Below are positions 35,807-44,395 of a stretch of DNA of 64,000 nucleotides, in pieces. The stretch is from positions 372,001 through 436,000 of the forward strand of contig NZ_BCTK01000001.1 of assembly GCF_001571245.1 (NCBI RefSeq), given 5' to 3'. Position 1 is the stretch's first letter, and each line of letters begins with the position of its first letter. The DNA is from Achromobacter piechaudii NBRC 102461 (GTDB lineage Bacteria; Pseudomonadota; Gammaproteobacteria; Burkholderiales; Burkholderiaceae_B). A program made the position numbers and the translations under genes. The notes below the pieces were generated by a model. The model saw only the letters and a program-made list of their open reading frames with translations. It did no database searches and was not told the origin of the DNA.

Positions 35807-36777
35807 AATTCAGTCAAAGCCTTGCGGGCGGCCGGCACCCGCCTGCATCCGGCAGGCAGCGGCGCGCGCCGCAGGTAGTCGTGGATGGCGCCGATCAGCG
35901 CCTGGGCGGCGGGGCTGGACGGATATTCCTTGTGCTGGATGACGCACACCGTGCGCACGACGGTCGGGCGCGACAGCAGCGCATAGGCCAGTCCCGGTTC
36001 GCGCACGCGCGCGGCGGCCAGCGCCGGCAGCAAGGCAACGCCCAGGCCCGCCTTGACCAGCGCGGCCTGCGAGGTCGTGCTGGAGGCTTCGTAGAATGGC
36101 GCGCCCGCTTCGATGGGCAAATCGGCGCGCGCACGTAGCAGCGCCATGATGCCGGTCTCGTCCACCACCCCCACCAACTTGCGGCCGGCCAGGTCCGACC
36201 AGCGCATGGTTCCGTCGCGGCCCGGCCGCAGTTGGGCGTCATCGGCGCGATACAGCACCCCGAACCGGTCTTCCAGCAAGGGCTCGAAACGCAGGCCGGG
36301 CGCGTCGGCCCAGCGGCTGGTCAGGCCGAAATCCACCTCGCGGGCAGCAACCTTGCGCTGGATGCGCCCTGAATTGTCGTCGCTCAGATACAGCCGCACG
36401 GCCGGGTATTGCGCCGCGAATGCGGCGGCCGCCGGCGCGATGATCTCGGTGATCGCCGAGGGCGCGGCCGCCACGCCCACCCGCCCGCGCTCCAGCGCGC
36501 CAAAGCGCACCACGTCTTCGATCACGCCGTCGAAATCCGCCAGCAGACGCATCACGCGGGGCAGGAATTCTTCGCCCGCGGCGGTCAGCAGCACGCGCCG
36601 GCTGGTACGCGCGAACAGCTGCGTGGCCAAGGCATCTTCCAATTGGCGCACCAGGCTGGTCACCGACGACTGCGTCTGGAACAGGCGCTTGGCCGCGTGC
36701 GTGAAGCTGGATTCCTGCGCCACGGCGACGAAGGCGGTCAGGTGCTTCAAGGTGACATGCTTGGGCAGACGATTCAT
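35800..36777 (-). CDS. LysR-family transcriptional regulator
   Basis: A 325-residue LysR-type regulator. It has an N-terminal helix-turn-helix (LKHLTAFVAVAQESSFTHAA then RLFQTQSSVTSLVRQLEDAL) and a co-inducer domain with GVAAAPSAITEIIAPAAAAF and the VGVVDETGIMALL hinge region. ATG at 36777 is used; the frame continues open to 36810. It is divergent from the N-acyl-D-amino-acid deacylase gene over 89 bp with a clear inverted repeat, so it is the likely regulator of that operon. Confidence 0.93.
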   Translation of the reverse strand: MNRLPKHVTLKHLTAFVAVAQESSFTHAAKRLFQTQSSVTSLVRQLEDALATQLFARTSRRVLLTAAGEEFLPRVMRLLADFDGVIEDVVRFGALERGRVGVAAAPSAITEIIAPAAAAFAAQYPAVRLYLSDDNSGRIQRKVAAREVDFGLTSRWADAPGLRFEPLLEDRFGVLYRADDAQLRPGRDGTMRWSDLAGRKLVGVVDETGIMALLRARADLPIEAGAPFYEASSTTSQAALVKAGLGVALLPALAAARVREPGLAYALLSRPTVVRTVCVIQHKEYPSSPAAQALIGAIHDYLRRAPLPAGCRRVPAARKALTELS

Positions 36778-36795
36778 TTCAAAAGACGATAGATG

Positions 36796-36826
36796 GATCA
36801 ATAAAAACAATTTTTGCAGATTGATC
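36796..36826. promoter_or_regulatory. Inverted repeat in the LysR / deacylase divergent promoter
   Basis: GATCAAT (36796-36802) and ATTGATC (36820-36826) are perfect inverted arms separated by 17 bp, with an AT-rich spacer. The site lies midway between the LysR and deacylase starts. It is the natural binding site for the LysR protein, though not proven. Confidence 0.65.
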
Positions 36827-36866
36827 GCCCGGACGATACTAGGGGCTTCATCCAGGCAGGGCGCAC

Positions 36867-38339
36867 ATGCAACACGCAGATTTGGACCTCATCATTGAAG
36901 GCGGCTGGCTCATCGACGGCCTGGGCGGCCCGCGCCGGCGCGCGGACGTCGGCGTGAAGGACGAACGCGTGGCGGCCATTGGCGACCTGCAGGGCGAGCG
37001 CGCTGCACGCCGTATCGACGCAAGCGGCAAGATCGTCGCGCCCGGCTTCATCGATTCGCACGGCCATGACGACCTGATGTTCGTGGAAAAGCCGGGCCTG
37101 CCCTGGAAGACGAGCCAGGGCATCACGTCGGTGGTGGTGGGCAACTGCGGCGTCAGCGGCGCGCCCGCGCCCTTGCCGGGCAACACCGCCGCAGCCCTTG
37201 CGCTGCTGGGCGAGACGCCGCTGTTTGCCGACATGCACGCCTATTTCGATACGCTGCGCGAGCAGCAGCCGATGATCAACGTCGCTGCCCTGGTCGGCCA
37301 TGCCAATCTGCGCCTGGCCGCCATGCGCGACCCGTCCGCCACCCCGACTGCGAGCGAGCAGGACGCCATGCAGCGGATGCTGGACGACGCGTTGTCTGCC
37401 GGTGCGGTGGGCTTCAGCACGGGCCTGGCCTACCAGCCCGGCGGCGTCGCCCAGCAGGAAGAACTGGACGGCCTGGCCCGAGTGGCCGCCGCCCACGGTG
37501 CGCTGCACACCAGCCATATCCGCAACGAGGGCGACCACGTCGAAGCCGCTGTCGATGAAGTGCTATCGGTGGGCCGCAACACGGGTTGCGCGACGGTGCT
37601 GTCGCATCACAAATGCATGATGCCGCGCAATTGGGGAAAGAGCCGCGCCACGCTGGCCAACATTGATCGCGCGCGCGCCGAAGGCATCGACGTGGCGCTG
37701 GATATCTATCCGTATCCGGGCAGTTCAACCATCCTGATCCCCGAGCGCGCGGACAGCATCGACGACATCCGCATCACATGGTCGGTGCCGCATCCCGAAT
37801 GCAGCGGCGAATCGCTGGCCGATATTGCAGCGCGCTGGGGTTGCGGCAAGGAGGAAGCGGCGCAGCGACTTTGCCCTGCCGGCGCGATCTACTTTGCCAT
37901 GGACGAGGCCGAAGTGCAGCGCATCTTCCAGCATGAATGCTGCATGGTCGGGTCGGACGGCCTGCCCAACGACGCGCATCCGCACCCTCGCCTGTGGGGC
38001 AGCTTCACGCGCGTGCTGGGACGCTATGTGCGCGAAGCCGAATTGCTGACGCTTGAAGCCGCCATCGCCAAGATGACGGCGCTGCCGGCGCGCGTATTCG
38101 GCTTGGCCGGGCGCGGCCAGATCAGTGTGGGCGCATGGGCGGATATCGTGGTGTTCGACGCGGACACCGTGAGCGACCGCGCCACCTGGGACACGCCCAC
38201 GCTGCCGTCGGTCGGCGTGGAACACGTGCTGGTCAATGGCCAGCAGGTGTATCCCGAAACACCGGGCATGACACGGCCCGGAAAGATTCTGCGGCGCCAA
38301 GCCGCTCACAACACCCCCAAGGAGATAACCCCATCATGA
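36867..38339 (+). CDS. N-acyl-D-amino-acid deacylase (D-aminoacylase)
   Basis: A 490-residue amidohydrolase that should cleave N-acyl-D-amino acids to the free D-amino acid and a carboxylate. The metal motif is GFIDSHGHDDLMF (H65, H67), later NCGVSGAPAP, HTSHIRNEGDHVEAA, VLSHHKCMMPRNWG and the D-aminoacylase C-terminal DIVVFDADTVSDRATW with H-P-R region SDGLPNDAHPHPRLWGS. Size and order match the N-acyl-D-glutamate/aspartate deacylase class. Its stop overlaps the following Bug gene start (ATGA). Confidence 0.92.
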   Translation: MQHADLDLIIEGGWLIDGLGGPRRRADVGVKDERVAAIGDLQGERAARRIDASGKIVAPGFIDSHGHDDLMFVEKPGLPWKTSQGITSVVVGNCGVSGAPAPLPGNTAAALALLGETPLFADMHAYFDTLREQQPMINVAALVGHANLRLAAMRDPSATPTASEQDAMQRMLDDALSAGAVGFSTGLAYQPGGVAQQEELDGLARVAAAHGALHTSHIRNEGDHVEAAVDEVLSVGRNTGCATVLSHHKCMMPRNWGKSRATLANIDRARAEGIDVALDIYPYPGSSTILIPERADSIDDIRITWSVPHPECSGESLADIAARWGCGKEEAAQRLCPAGAIYFAMDEAEVQRIFQHECCMVGSDGLPNDAHPHPRLWGSFTRVLGRYVREAELLTLEAAIAKMTALPARVFGLAGRGQISVGAWADIVVFDADTVSDRATWDTPTLPSVGVEHVLVNGQQVYPETPGMTRPGKILRRQAAHNTPKEITPS

Positions 38340-39295
38340 TGCGCAAGACTTTGGTCGCCCTGGCGCTGGCCGCGCTGCTGCCCGCCGCCCACGCCGCCTT
38401 TCCGGATCACCCCATCACGCTGATCGTGCCGTTCCCGGCGGGCGGTCCCACCGACATCGTCGGGCGGGTGGCGGCGGCGAAGGCGGGCGAGATCCTGGGC
38501 CAGCAGATCGTGGTGGAGAACCGCACGGGCGCGTCCGGCACCATCGGCATGGCGGCCACGGCGCGCGCCAAGCCTGACGGCTACACCGTGGGCCTGGCTA
38601 CCGTCAGCACTCACGGCACCGCGCCGCATCTGTTCCCCAACCTGGCGTATGACCCGGTCAAGGACTTCACGCCCATCAGCAACCTGGTCACCAGCCCCAA
38701 CATCCTGAGCGTGAATCCGAGCTATCCGGCTCGCACGCTGGCCGATTTCGTCTCGCACGTGCGCGCCAATCCGAACAAGGACGGCTACGCCAATGCCGGC
38801 GCGGGCGGGGTGAACGACCTGGGCATGATCTGGTTCCTGCAAATCATCGGCGGCAAGATGAACAGCATTTCCTATCGGGGCTCCGCGCCCGCGCTGACCG
38901 ACACGGTAGGCGGGGTGGTGCCGGTGATCTTCGACAATTTCCCGTCGTCGCTGCCCTACGTCAAGAGCAAGCACCTGCATGCGTTGGCCATCACGGGCAC
39001 CGAGCGCAACCCGCGCCTGCCGGACGTGCCTACGTTTGCGGAGCAGGGCTACAAGGACTACGACGTCACCGCCTGGTACGGCGTGGTGGGACCGGCCGGC
39101 ATGCCCGCCGACGTGCGCGACAAGCTGGCCCAGGCGTTTGCGCAGGCGGTGCGCGACCCGGCCACGGCCGCCAAGATGGAAGAGACGGGCGCTTTCGCCC
39201 TGGGCAATACGCCGGCTGAATTCGCCGAGCAGATCCGCACCGAACGCGATCGCTGGAAGACGGTGATCGACCGCGCGCAGATCAAGTTGCAGTAA
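38336..39295 (+). CDS. Bug/TctC-family tripartite receptor
   Basis: A 319-residue periplasmic receptor. The signal peptide MMRKTLVALALAALLPAAHA is followed by [20 protein letters not shown], the invariant VPFPAGGxxD motif of Bug proteins, plus PDGYTVGLATVSTHGTAPH and YRGSAPALTDTVGG. ATG at 38336 overlaps the upstream TGA (ATGA) and has GGAGATAA before it. No TctAB permease is adjacent. Coupling to the deacylase gene suggests that it captures an N-acyl amino acid or its product. Confidence 0.92.
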   Translation: MMRKTLVALALAALLPAAHAAFPDHPITLIVPFPAGGPTDIVGRVAAAKAGEILGQQIVVENRTGASGTIGMAATARAKPDGYTVGLATVSTHGTAPHLFPNLAYDPVKDFTPISNLVTSPNILSVNPSYPARTLADFVSHVRANPNKDGYANAGAGGVNDLGMIWFLQIIGGKMNSISYRGSAPALTDTVGGVVPVIFDNFPSSLPYVKSKHLHALAITGTERNPRLPDVPTFAEQGYKDYDVTAWYGVVGPAGMPADVRDKLAQAFAQAVRDPATAAKMEETGAFALGNTPAEFAEQIRTERDRWKTVIDRAQIKLQ

Positions 39296-39313
39296 TCAGG
39301 ACGGGGCAGCGCC

Positions 39314-40687
39314 CTAGTACACGTCGCGCCGGTAGCGGCCGGCGTGCAGCAGGGCCTGCAAGGCGTCCTCGCCCAGGATGTCGCGCAGCGCGGCATCCAC
39401 GCCCGCGGCCATGCCTTGCAGGCTGCCGCAGACATAGATTGCCGCGCCCGCCGCCACCCAGGCGCGCAGGGCGTCGGCGTGCTCGCGCAGTACGTGTTGC
39501 ACGTAGCGGCGTTCGTGCTGGTCGCGCGAGTACACCGCGTCCACGCGCTCCAGGCTGCCGTCATCGCGCCACGCGGCGATGTCGGCGGCGCAGAATGCAT
39601 CATGCGCGGCGTTGCGCTCGCCGAAAATCAGCCAGTTGCGCCGATGGCCCGCCAGGCGGCGCGCCTTGATCAGCGCACGCAGGCCGGCCAGCCCGGTGCC
39701 GTTGCCCACCAGGATCATCGGCCGGTCATCGTCAGGCGCGTGGAAGTTGCGGTTGGTTCGCACGCGCAGATCGATCAGGTCACCCACCTGCGCCACCTGG
39801 GTCAGCCATCCGCTACCCAGCCCCAGGCCGCCGTTGGCGCCGGGCATCTGGCGCACCAGCAGTTCGATCGCGCCGTCCTGCGGCAGCGACGCGATGGAGT
39901 ATTCGCGGTGGGCATGCAATGGCCCGCCGCGTAGCAGACGCGGGCCGATTTCCGCGATATCGCCGGCCTGCCACTGCGGCGCTTGCCCGGCTGGCGGCGT
40001 CAAGGTCAGCAGATAGCAGGGCGCGCCCTGGCTGCCGGGGTTTTGCAGCGTGCGCGCGGCGAGCCGCCACGATTCGTAGTCGGGCGCCTGCCAGTCTGGC
40101 ATGTCGGTCAGGCCCGTGAGCTGCCCCAAGTGATGTTGCCAGTGGCGCAGCGCGGCGGGATCGCCGTTGTCCACTTCCACCAGATCGAACAAGGGCGTCG
40201 CGCCTTGCGCGTGCAGCCAATCATCCAGCCGATGCCCGAAGCCGCAGAACTGCGCGTATTCGCTATCGCCCAGCGCCAGCACCGCATACTGCGCACCGGC
40301 CAGTACGTGCGAGGCGGATGCCTGCATCTGGCTGGCGAAAGCCGCCGCGGCATCGGGCGGATCGCCTTCGCCATAGGTGCTGGACACGAACAGCATGCGG
40401 CGGTAGCCGGATAGCCGGTCCAGGTCCAACTGGCCCAGCGCCGCCACATGTACCGACAGGCCGCCCGCGCGCAGCGACGCGGCGGTTTGCGCCGCCAGCG
40501 TTTCCGCATAGCCCGTCTGGCTGGCATGCGCGATCAGCAGGGTATCGGTGTCGGCCGGTGCGTCCAGGGCGGCCAGCGCCTGCGCCTGGCGTGCGCGCTC
40601 CCGCCGTGCGCGTCGCCATGCCCACAGGCACAGCAACAGCCACACTCCCACCACGCACGCTGCGGCGAACAATCGGGTCGGGCTCAT
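39314..40687 (-). CDS. Membrane-anchored flavodoxin / FAD-NADPH reductase
   Basis: A 457-residue reductase. A single N-terminal membrane helix (about residues 5-22, FAAACVVGVWLLLCLWAW) precedes a flavodoxin domain (FMN loop SQTGYAETLAAQTA; SSTYGEGDPPDAAAAFA), an FAD-binding barrel (REYSIASLPQ) and an NAD(P) domain (VGNGTGLAGLRALI; CGSLQGMAAGVD). This is the CPR/sulfite-reductase-alpha architecture. It is the last gene of the flavinylation operon, four bases after apbE, and is probably the NADPH electron donor. Confidence 0.92.
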   Translation of the reverse strand: MSPTRLFAAACVVGVWLLLCLWAWRRARRERARQAQALAALDAPADTDTLLIAHASQTGYAETLAAQTAASLRAGGLSVHVAALGQLDLDRLSGYRRMLFVSSTYGEGDPPDAAAAFASQMQASASHVLAGAQYAVLALGDSEYAQFCGFGHRLDDWLHAQGATPLFDLVEVDNGDPAALRHWQHHLGQLTGLTDMPDWQAPDYESWRLAARTLQNPGSQGAPCYLLTLTPPAGQAPQWQAGDIAEIGPRLLRGGPLHAHREYSIASLPQDGAIELLVRQMPGANGGLGLGSGWLTQVAQVGDLIDLRVRTNRNFHAPDDDRPMILVGNGTGLAGLRALIKARRLAGHRRNWLIFGERNAAHDAFCAADIAAWRDDGSLERVDAVYSRDQHERRYVQHVLREHADALRAWVAAGAAIYVCGSLQGMAAGVDAALRDILGEDALQALLHAGRYRRDVY

Positions 40688-40691
40688 CGGA

Positions 40692-41717
40692 TCAGGAGGC
40701 TTGGGCCAGCGCCTGGAACGCCGGAGTGGCGACGACGCGGTAGTCGTGGGCGTCGCGCAAAATGAACAGGGCTGCCAGATCGTGGCGGCGGGCATAGGCC
40801 AGGCCGTCGGCCTCGCCCAGCACGGTCAGGACGGTGGCCAGCGCGTCGGCCATCATGCATTCGGCATGCAGGACCGAGACGGAGGCTACGTTGTTACGCA
40901 CCGGCTGCCCGCTGCGCGGATCGATCGTGTGGGCATAGCGCGCGTCGCCGCTGCCCGCATGCCGCCGGTAGTCGCCCGACGTGGCGATGCTGAGTGCTTG
41001 CAGCGGCAAGGCCAGCGCGTGCTGGTCGCTGGCGTCGGGCACTTCGATTGCCACGCGCCAGGGCTGGCCGTCGGGCCGCTTGCCGCGCGCGCGCAATTCG
41101 CCGCCCACTTCCACCAGGTATTGGCTGATGCCCAGCGCGTCCAGCGCCAGCGCGGCGCGGTCCACGCCATGGCCCTTGGCGATGGACGACAAATCCAGAT
41201 AGGCACCACCCGGCTGCATCGCGGCCTGCCGCGTGGCGTCCAGCGCGACGCGTCGCCAGCCGCAACGGGCGCGCGCCGCGTCGATGGCTGCGGGCGAGGG
41301 CGGTTCGAAGGCGCGTTGATGCGGGCCGAAACCCCAGGCATTGACCAGCGGCCCAACCGTGGGGTCATACGCGCCGCCGCTGTCCTCAGCGAGGGCCAGC
41401 GCATGGCGCAGTACATAGAAAAAGCCATCGGGCAGCGCCTGCCAGCCGGGCGCCGCCTGGTTGAAGCGCGTGATGTCGGACGTGGATTCCCAGGTGCTCA
41501 TCTGCGCCACGACCTCGTTCAGCGCGGCCTGCACCGCGCTGCGCGCGGCTTCGGCATCGACGCCGGGAGGCAAGGCCATGCGCGCTGACCACGTGGTGCC
41601 CATGGTCGCGCCCGCCAGCGCCGCCAGCGCGGGCAGCGGCGCTGGCATCGCGCCATAGGCCACGCGCACAGCGGGAGCCGCCGTGCCGCGAGGCGCGTAA
41701 GACGGGGCAGCCGACAC
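40692..41717 (-). CDS. apbE: FAD:protein FMN transferase (ApbE)
   Basis: A 341-residue ApbE-family enzyme that attaches FMN from FAD covalently to Ser/Thr of target proteins. Signatures are ATMGTTWSARM near residue 38 (the MGT-type start of the domain), YDPTVGPLVNAWGFG, YLDLSSIAKGHGVD, VEVGGELRARG and GARYAHTIDPRSGQP-like ARYAHTIDPRSGQPV. The start is GTG at 41717. No lipobox is visible, unlike many ApbE proteins. The most probable local target is the DUF2271 protein two genes upstream. Confidence 0.94.
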   Translation of the reverse strand: MSAAPSYAPRGTAAPAVRVAYGAMPAPLPALAALAGATMGTTWSARMALPPGVDAEAARSAVQAALNEVVAQMSTWESTSDITRFNQAAPGWQALPDGFFYVLRHALALAEDSGGAYDPTVGPLVNAWGFGPHQRAFEPPSPAAIDAARARCGWRRVALDATRQAAMQPGGAYLDLSSIAKGHGVDRAALALDALGISQYLVEVGGELRARGKRPDGQPWRVAIEVPDASDQHALALPLQALSIATSGDYRRHAGSGDARYAHTIDPRSGQPVRNNVASVSVLHAECMMADALATVLTVLGEADGLAYARRHDLAALFILRDAHDYRVVATPAFQALAQAS

Positions 41718-41730
41718 CTGACTTTGGCCC

Positions 41731-42531
41731 TTAGGGTTGCAGCACTTCGACGGTGCCGGCGTAGGACAGGCGGCGCTTCTTGGCCTGCGGCACGCTGACG
41801 ACGGCGTCTTCCATGCCCGCTTCGATCCAGTACAGGCCCGGCTGCGGCCACTTCACGGAGAACTTGCCGTCCTTGTCGGTGGTGAGCTTGATTTCACCGA
41901 CCTTGTCGCGGTAGCGGCTGCCGCCGGGCACGACGTTCACTTCCAGGCTGGCGGCGGGCTTGCCGTCCAGCAGCATCTGGAAGGTTGCCGCTTCGTCGGT
42001 GAACAGGTCGTTCGGGTGCGTGACCGGGGCCAGTTCCAGGCCGCGTCCCACCGGCTTGATGGCCGAGGGTTTGCCTGCCGTCACGAAGGTCTCGACCCGG
42101 CCCAGGCTTTGCGACACTTCCAGTTCCTGCGCATTCGCGGGCACGGCCTGCGTCATGCCTTCCACCTTGCCGAAATAGCGCTTGTTCTTGCCGTCTTCCT
42201 TCCAGCGCGCGAACACGCCGTCATTGACGACCGCCACGCGGTACGTGCCGCTTTGCTTGAGCTGCAAGTCGAACGTGCTGCGCAGCTTGCCGCGATTGAT
42301 GTTCTCGGCTTCGGCCGCCTGGCCGTCCGGCGCGACGACGGCCAGGCCGTCCAGGCGCAGCGGCGCGTGGTTGAAATAGAACTTGTCGTTGCCGACGGCG
42401 GCGTCGACCGTGATCCAGCTGTCCACGCCCGACAGCACGGTGGACGAGGGCACGATCCACACATCATGCGCGTGGGCGGCGAAGGGCAGGCAAAGCGCCA
42501 GGGCGGCGGCGAATTTGGCGGCGGATTTCAT
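41731..42531 (-). CDS. DUF4198 periplasmic protein
   Basis: A 266-residue protein. The signal peptide is MKSAAKFAAALALCLPFAAHA, then the family start HDVWIVPSSTVLSG. The DUF4198 layout follows: GRVETFVTAGKPSAIKPVGRGLELAPVTHPNDL and VPGGSRYRDKVGEIKLTTDKDG, ending with an Ig-like domain. DUF4198 proteins are periplasmic, often iron-regulated and linked to PepSY and DUF2271 genes. ATG at 42531 is preceded by AAGGAG. Confidence 0.9.
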   Translation of the reverse strand: MKSAAKFAAALALCLPFAAHAHDVWIVPSSTVLSGVDSWITVDAAVGNDKFYFNHAPLRLDGLAVVAPDGQAAEAENINRGKLRSTFDLQLKQSGTYRVAVVNDGVFARWKEDGKNKRYFGKVEGMTQAVPANAQELEVSQSLGRVETFVTAGKPSAIKPVGRGLELAPVTHPNDLFTDEAATFQMLLDGKPAASLEVNVVPGGSRYRDKVGEIKLTTDKDGKFSVKWPQPGLYWIEAGMEDAVVSVPQAKKRRLSYAGTVEVLQP

Positions 42532-42562
42532 GGTTGCGCTCCTTGTGGGCATGAATGGGGCA

Positions 42563-43078
42563 TCAGGGTTTGAGGTTGAGCGCGATGGCGCCCAGTTCGT
42601 GTTCGCCTTGCGCGCTCAGTTGCTCCGCCTTTTGCGGTGGCCACTGGAAGGGGATGCGCACCAGTTCGCGCCCGCCGACTTCGCGCGCCGCTTCGACGAC
42701 GACCGCGTATTGGCCGGGCTTGAGTGCTGCCAGCGGCTTGGAGCCCGCGTCAAAGCTCAGGGCGTGCTTGCCGACCGGCTTGGTCGCGCCGCTGACGCCA
42801 TCAACCGGGAATTGCTGGTTGCGGCCGCTGCGGCGCCACCATTGGCGCATGTCCTTGAGCCACTCGGTGCCTTCGTTGTTCTTCTTGGCCACGTCGTACC
42901 AGACCGCCAGGTCGGCGGCCACGCTCTGATCGGGGTTCTCGATCCAGATCGCAACGTAAGGACGGTGGTATTCGGCCACATCCAGGCGCGGTACTTCGAT
43001 GGACAGGCCGATGTCGGCCGCGTTGGCCGTTCGGGCGATTGCGCCGGCCAGCAGGGCCGACAACAACAGTTTGCGCAT
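42563..43078 (-). CDS. DUF2271 protein, predicted flavinylated by ApbE
   Basis: A 171-residue protein with signal peptide MRKLLLSALLAGAIARTANA. The DUF2271 core includes VAIWIENPDQSVAADLAVWY and the segment WRRSGRNQQFPVDGVSGATK. DGVSGAT (residues 93-99, around 42782-42802) matches the ApbE acceptor consensus D-G-x-S/T-G-A-T, so T99 is the expected FMN-carrying residue. Presence of apbE two genes downstream supports this. It would act as a periplasmic flavoprotein electron carrier. Confidence 0.88.
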   Translation of the reverse strand: MRKLLLSALLAGAIARTANAADIGLSIEVPRLDVAEYHRPYVAIWIENPDQSVAADLAVWYDVAKKNNEGTEWLKDMRQWWRRSGRNQQFPVDGVSGATKPVGKHALSFDAGSKPLAALKPGQYAVVVEAAREVGGRELVRIPFQWPPQKAEQLSAQGEHELGAIALNLKP

Positions 43079-43105
43079 GGAAATCTCCAGGGCGGATCGA
43101 AGGAA

Positions 43106-43732
43106 TCAGTGAATGAAGAGCAGCGCCAGAACGACCGGTATCACGACGCCCAGCCCCACCATGGGCCAGGTCGCGCTGCGGTTGCCGGCGTGCATCTTGA
43201 GCAGCACCAGTCCGGTCAGCGAAAAAACCAGACAGGCGACGGCGAAGATGTCGAGGAACCAGCTCCAGGCCAGGCCGGTGTTGCGGCCTTTGTGCAAATC
43301 GTTCAGGTACGAGATCCAGCCGCGATCGGTGCGTTCGTATTCGATGTCGCCGCTGGCGCGGTCAATGGACAGCCAGGCGTCGCCGCCCGCGCGCGGCAGC
43401 GACAGATAGACCTCGTCGGGGGACCACTCGGCCGTCTTGCTTGCCGCGCCCGCATCGAGCGTATCGTCCAGCCACTGCGCCACGGAAGCCGGCAGGGGCG
43501 CTTTCTTCTGCCCGGAAGGCGCGGCCAACTGTTGGAGCAGGGGCGCGGGCAATTGTGCCTGTCGGCTCGTGACCACCGCCTTGGATTCGATGTGCGACGC
43601 GTTGTTCAGCGTCAGGCCGGTGACGGCAAACAGCAGCATCCCCAGCAGGCACAAGGCCGAGCTGATCCAGTGCCATTGGTGCAACGTCTTGAGCCAGTAG
43701 GCCCGGCGCCGTGGGGTGGGTTGACTGTCCAT
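43106..43732 (-). CDS. PepSY-associated transmembrane protein
   Basis: A 208-residue membrane protein of the PepSY_TM_like group. One helix lies near residues 24-42 (ISSALCLLGMLLFAVTGLTL). A periplasmic domain follows (44-157) containing YLSLPRAGGDAWLSIDRASG and WISYLNDLHKGRNTGL with conserved histidine. Two C-terminal helices are LDIFAVACLVFSLTGLVLL and VVIPVVLALLFI. Conserved histidines (HQWHW) could hold haem or transfer electrons. It is the promoter-proximal gene of the five-gene operon and is preceded by a possible Fur site. Confidence 0.88.
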   Translation of the reverse strand: MDSQPTPRRRAYWLKTLHQWHWISSALCLLGMLLFAVTGLTLNNASHIESKAVVTSRQAQLPAPLLQQLAAPSGQKKAPLPASVAQWLDDTLDAGAASKTAEWSPDEVYLSLPRAGGDAWLSIDRASGDIEYERTDRGWISYLNDLHKGRNTGLAWSWFLDIFAVACLVFSLTGLVLLKMHAGNRSATWPMVGLGVVIPVVLALLFIH

Positions 43733-43765
43733 GCGGGATTCGATTTGAAGCCGCGGATTCTAACA

Positions 43766-43784
43766 TTTAATGAGAATTACTCGT
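43766..43784 (-). promoter_or_regulatory. Possible Fur box upstream of the PepSY operon
   Basis: TTTAATGAGAATTACTCGT agrees with the 19-bp Fur consensus GATAATGATAATCATTATC at about 11 positions; the left half (TAATGAGAAT) is good and the right half poor. It lies some 35 bp upstream of the first gene's ATG. Confidence 0.45.
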
Positions 43785-43964
43785 ATAAGAAGTCCGATCT
43801 CTGATGCAAGCTGATTTCAATTGATTTCGAAGGCGCGCCGCGTTGAATCCGGCCTGGCCTGATCTTGCGGCAGCGTGCGTTTTTCAGTCGGGCTTTGGCC
43901 AGAGCGCGTTATGCTGCTGCTGGTCTTTTGCTTGCGCCGTGGTCCGCGCCACACGCCCCGTCTC

Positions 43965-44357
43965 ATGTCCGCTTACCAAACCCTGATTCCCTTGAATTTT
44001 CTGGCCGTCGGGCTGGGCGCCATGCTGGGTGCGTGGGCGCGTTGGCTGGTCAGCCTGTGGTTGAACGTCGAGTCCTGGCCATGGGGCACCTTCACCGTGA
44101 ATCTGGCGGGGGGGTACTTCGTGGGTGTGGCGCTCGCGCTGGTCGCGGGGCATCCCGAGTGGCCCGCCTGGATCCGCCTGGGCGCCATCACCGGCTTCAT
44201 GGGCGGCTTGACCACGTTTTCCACGTTCTCGGCGGAAACCGTGTCGATGCTGGAACGGGGCGCTTACGGCACCGCGCTGGGCTATGCGGGCGTGAGTCTG
44301 GTGGGGTCATTGCTGCTGACTGCGGCGGGCATCGCCACCGTGCACCTGATGCGCTGA
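43965..44357 (+). CDS. crcB: Fluoride channel CrcB/Fluc
   Basis: A 130-residue integral membrane protein with four helices, the normal size. The Fluc signatures GAMLGAWARWL, WPWGTFTVNLAGGYFVG and the fluoride-pore motif GFMGGLTTFSTFS (about residues 68-80) are all present. It exports fluoride as a dual-topology dimer. ATG at 43965 is selected; the frame is open to 43875. No fluoride-riboswitch-like sequence is recognised upstream. Confidence 0.95.
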   Translation: MSAYQTLIPLNFLAVGLGAMLGAWARWLVSLWLNVESWPWGTFTVNLAGGYFVGVALALVAGHPEWPAWIRLGAITGFMGGLTTFSTFSAETVSMLERGAYGTALGYAGVSLVGSLLLTAAGIATVHLMR

Positions 44358-44363
44358 ACCGGG

Positions 44364-44387
44364 CGCGGCGGGCTGGCGCCCGCCGCG
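44364..44387. terminator. GC-rich hairpin between convergent crcB and hpnE
   Basis: CGCGGCGGGC and GCCCGCCGCG form a perfect 10-bp stem with a 4-base loop. No T-run follows on either strand, so it may pause rather than terminate. Confidence 0.5.
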
Positions 44388-44395
44388 TTGGCGCT

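Noticed and set aside
43858-43964. Fluoride riboswitch before crcB
   Set aside because: I looked for the conserved GG-GATGG and pseudoknot segments and saw none.
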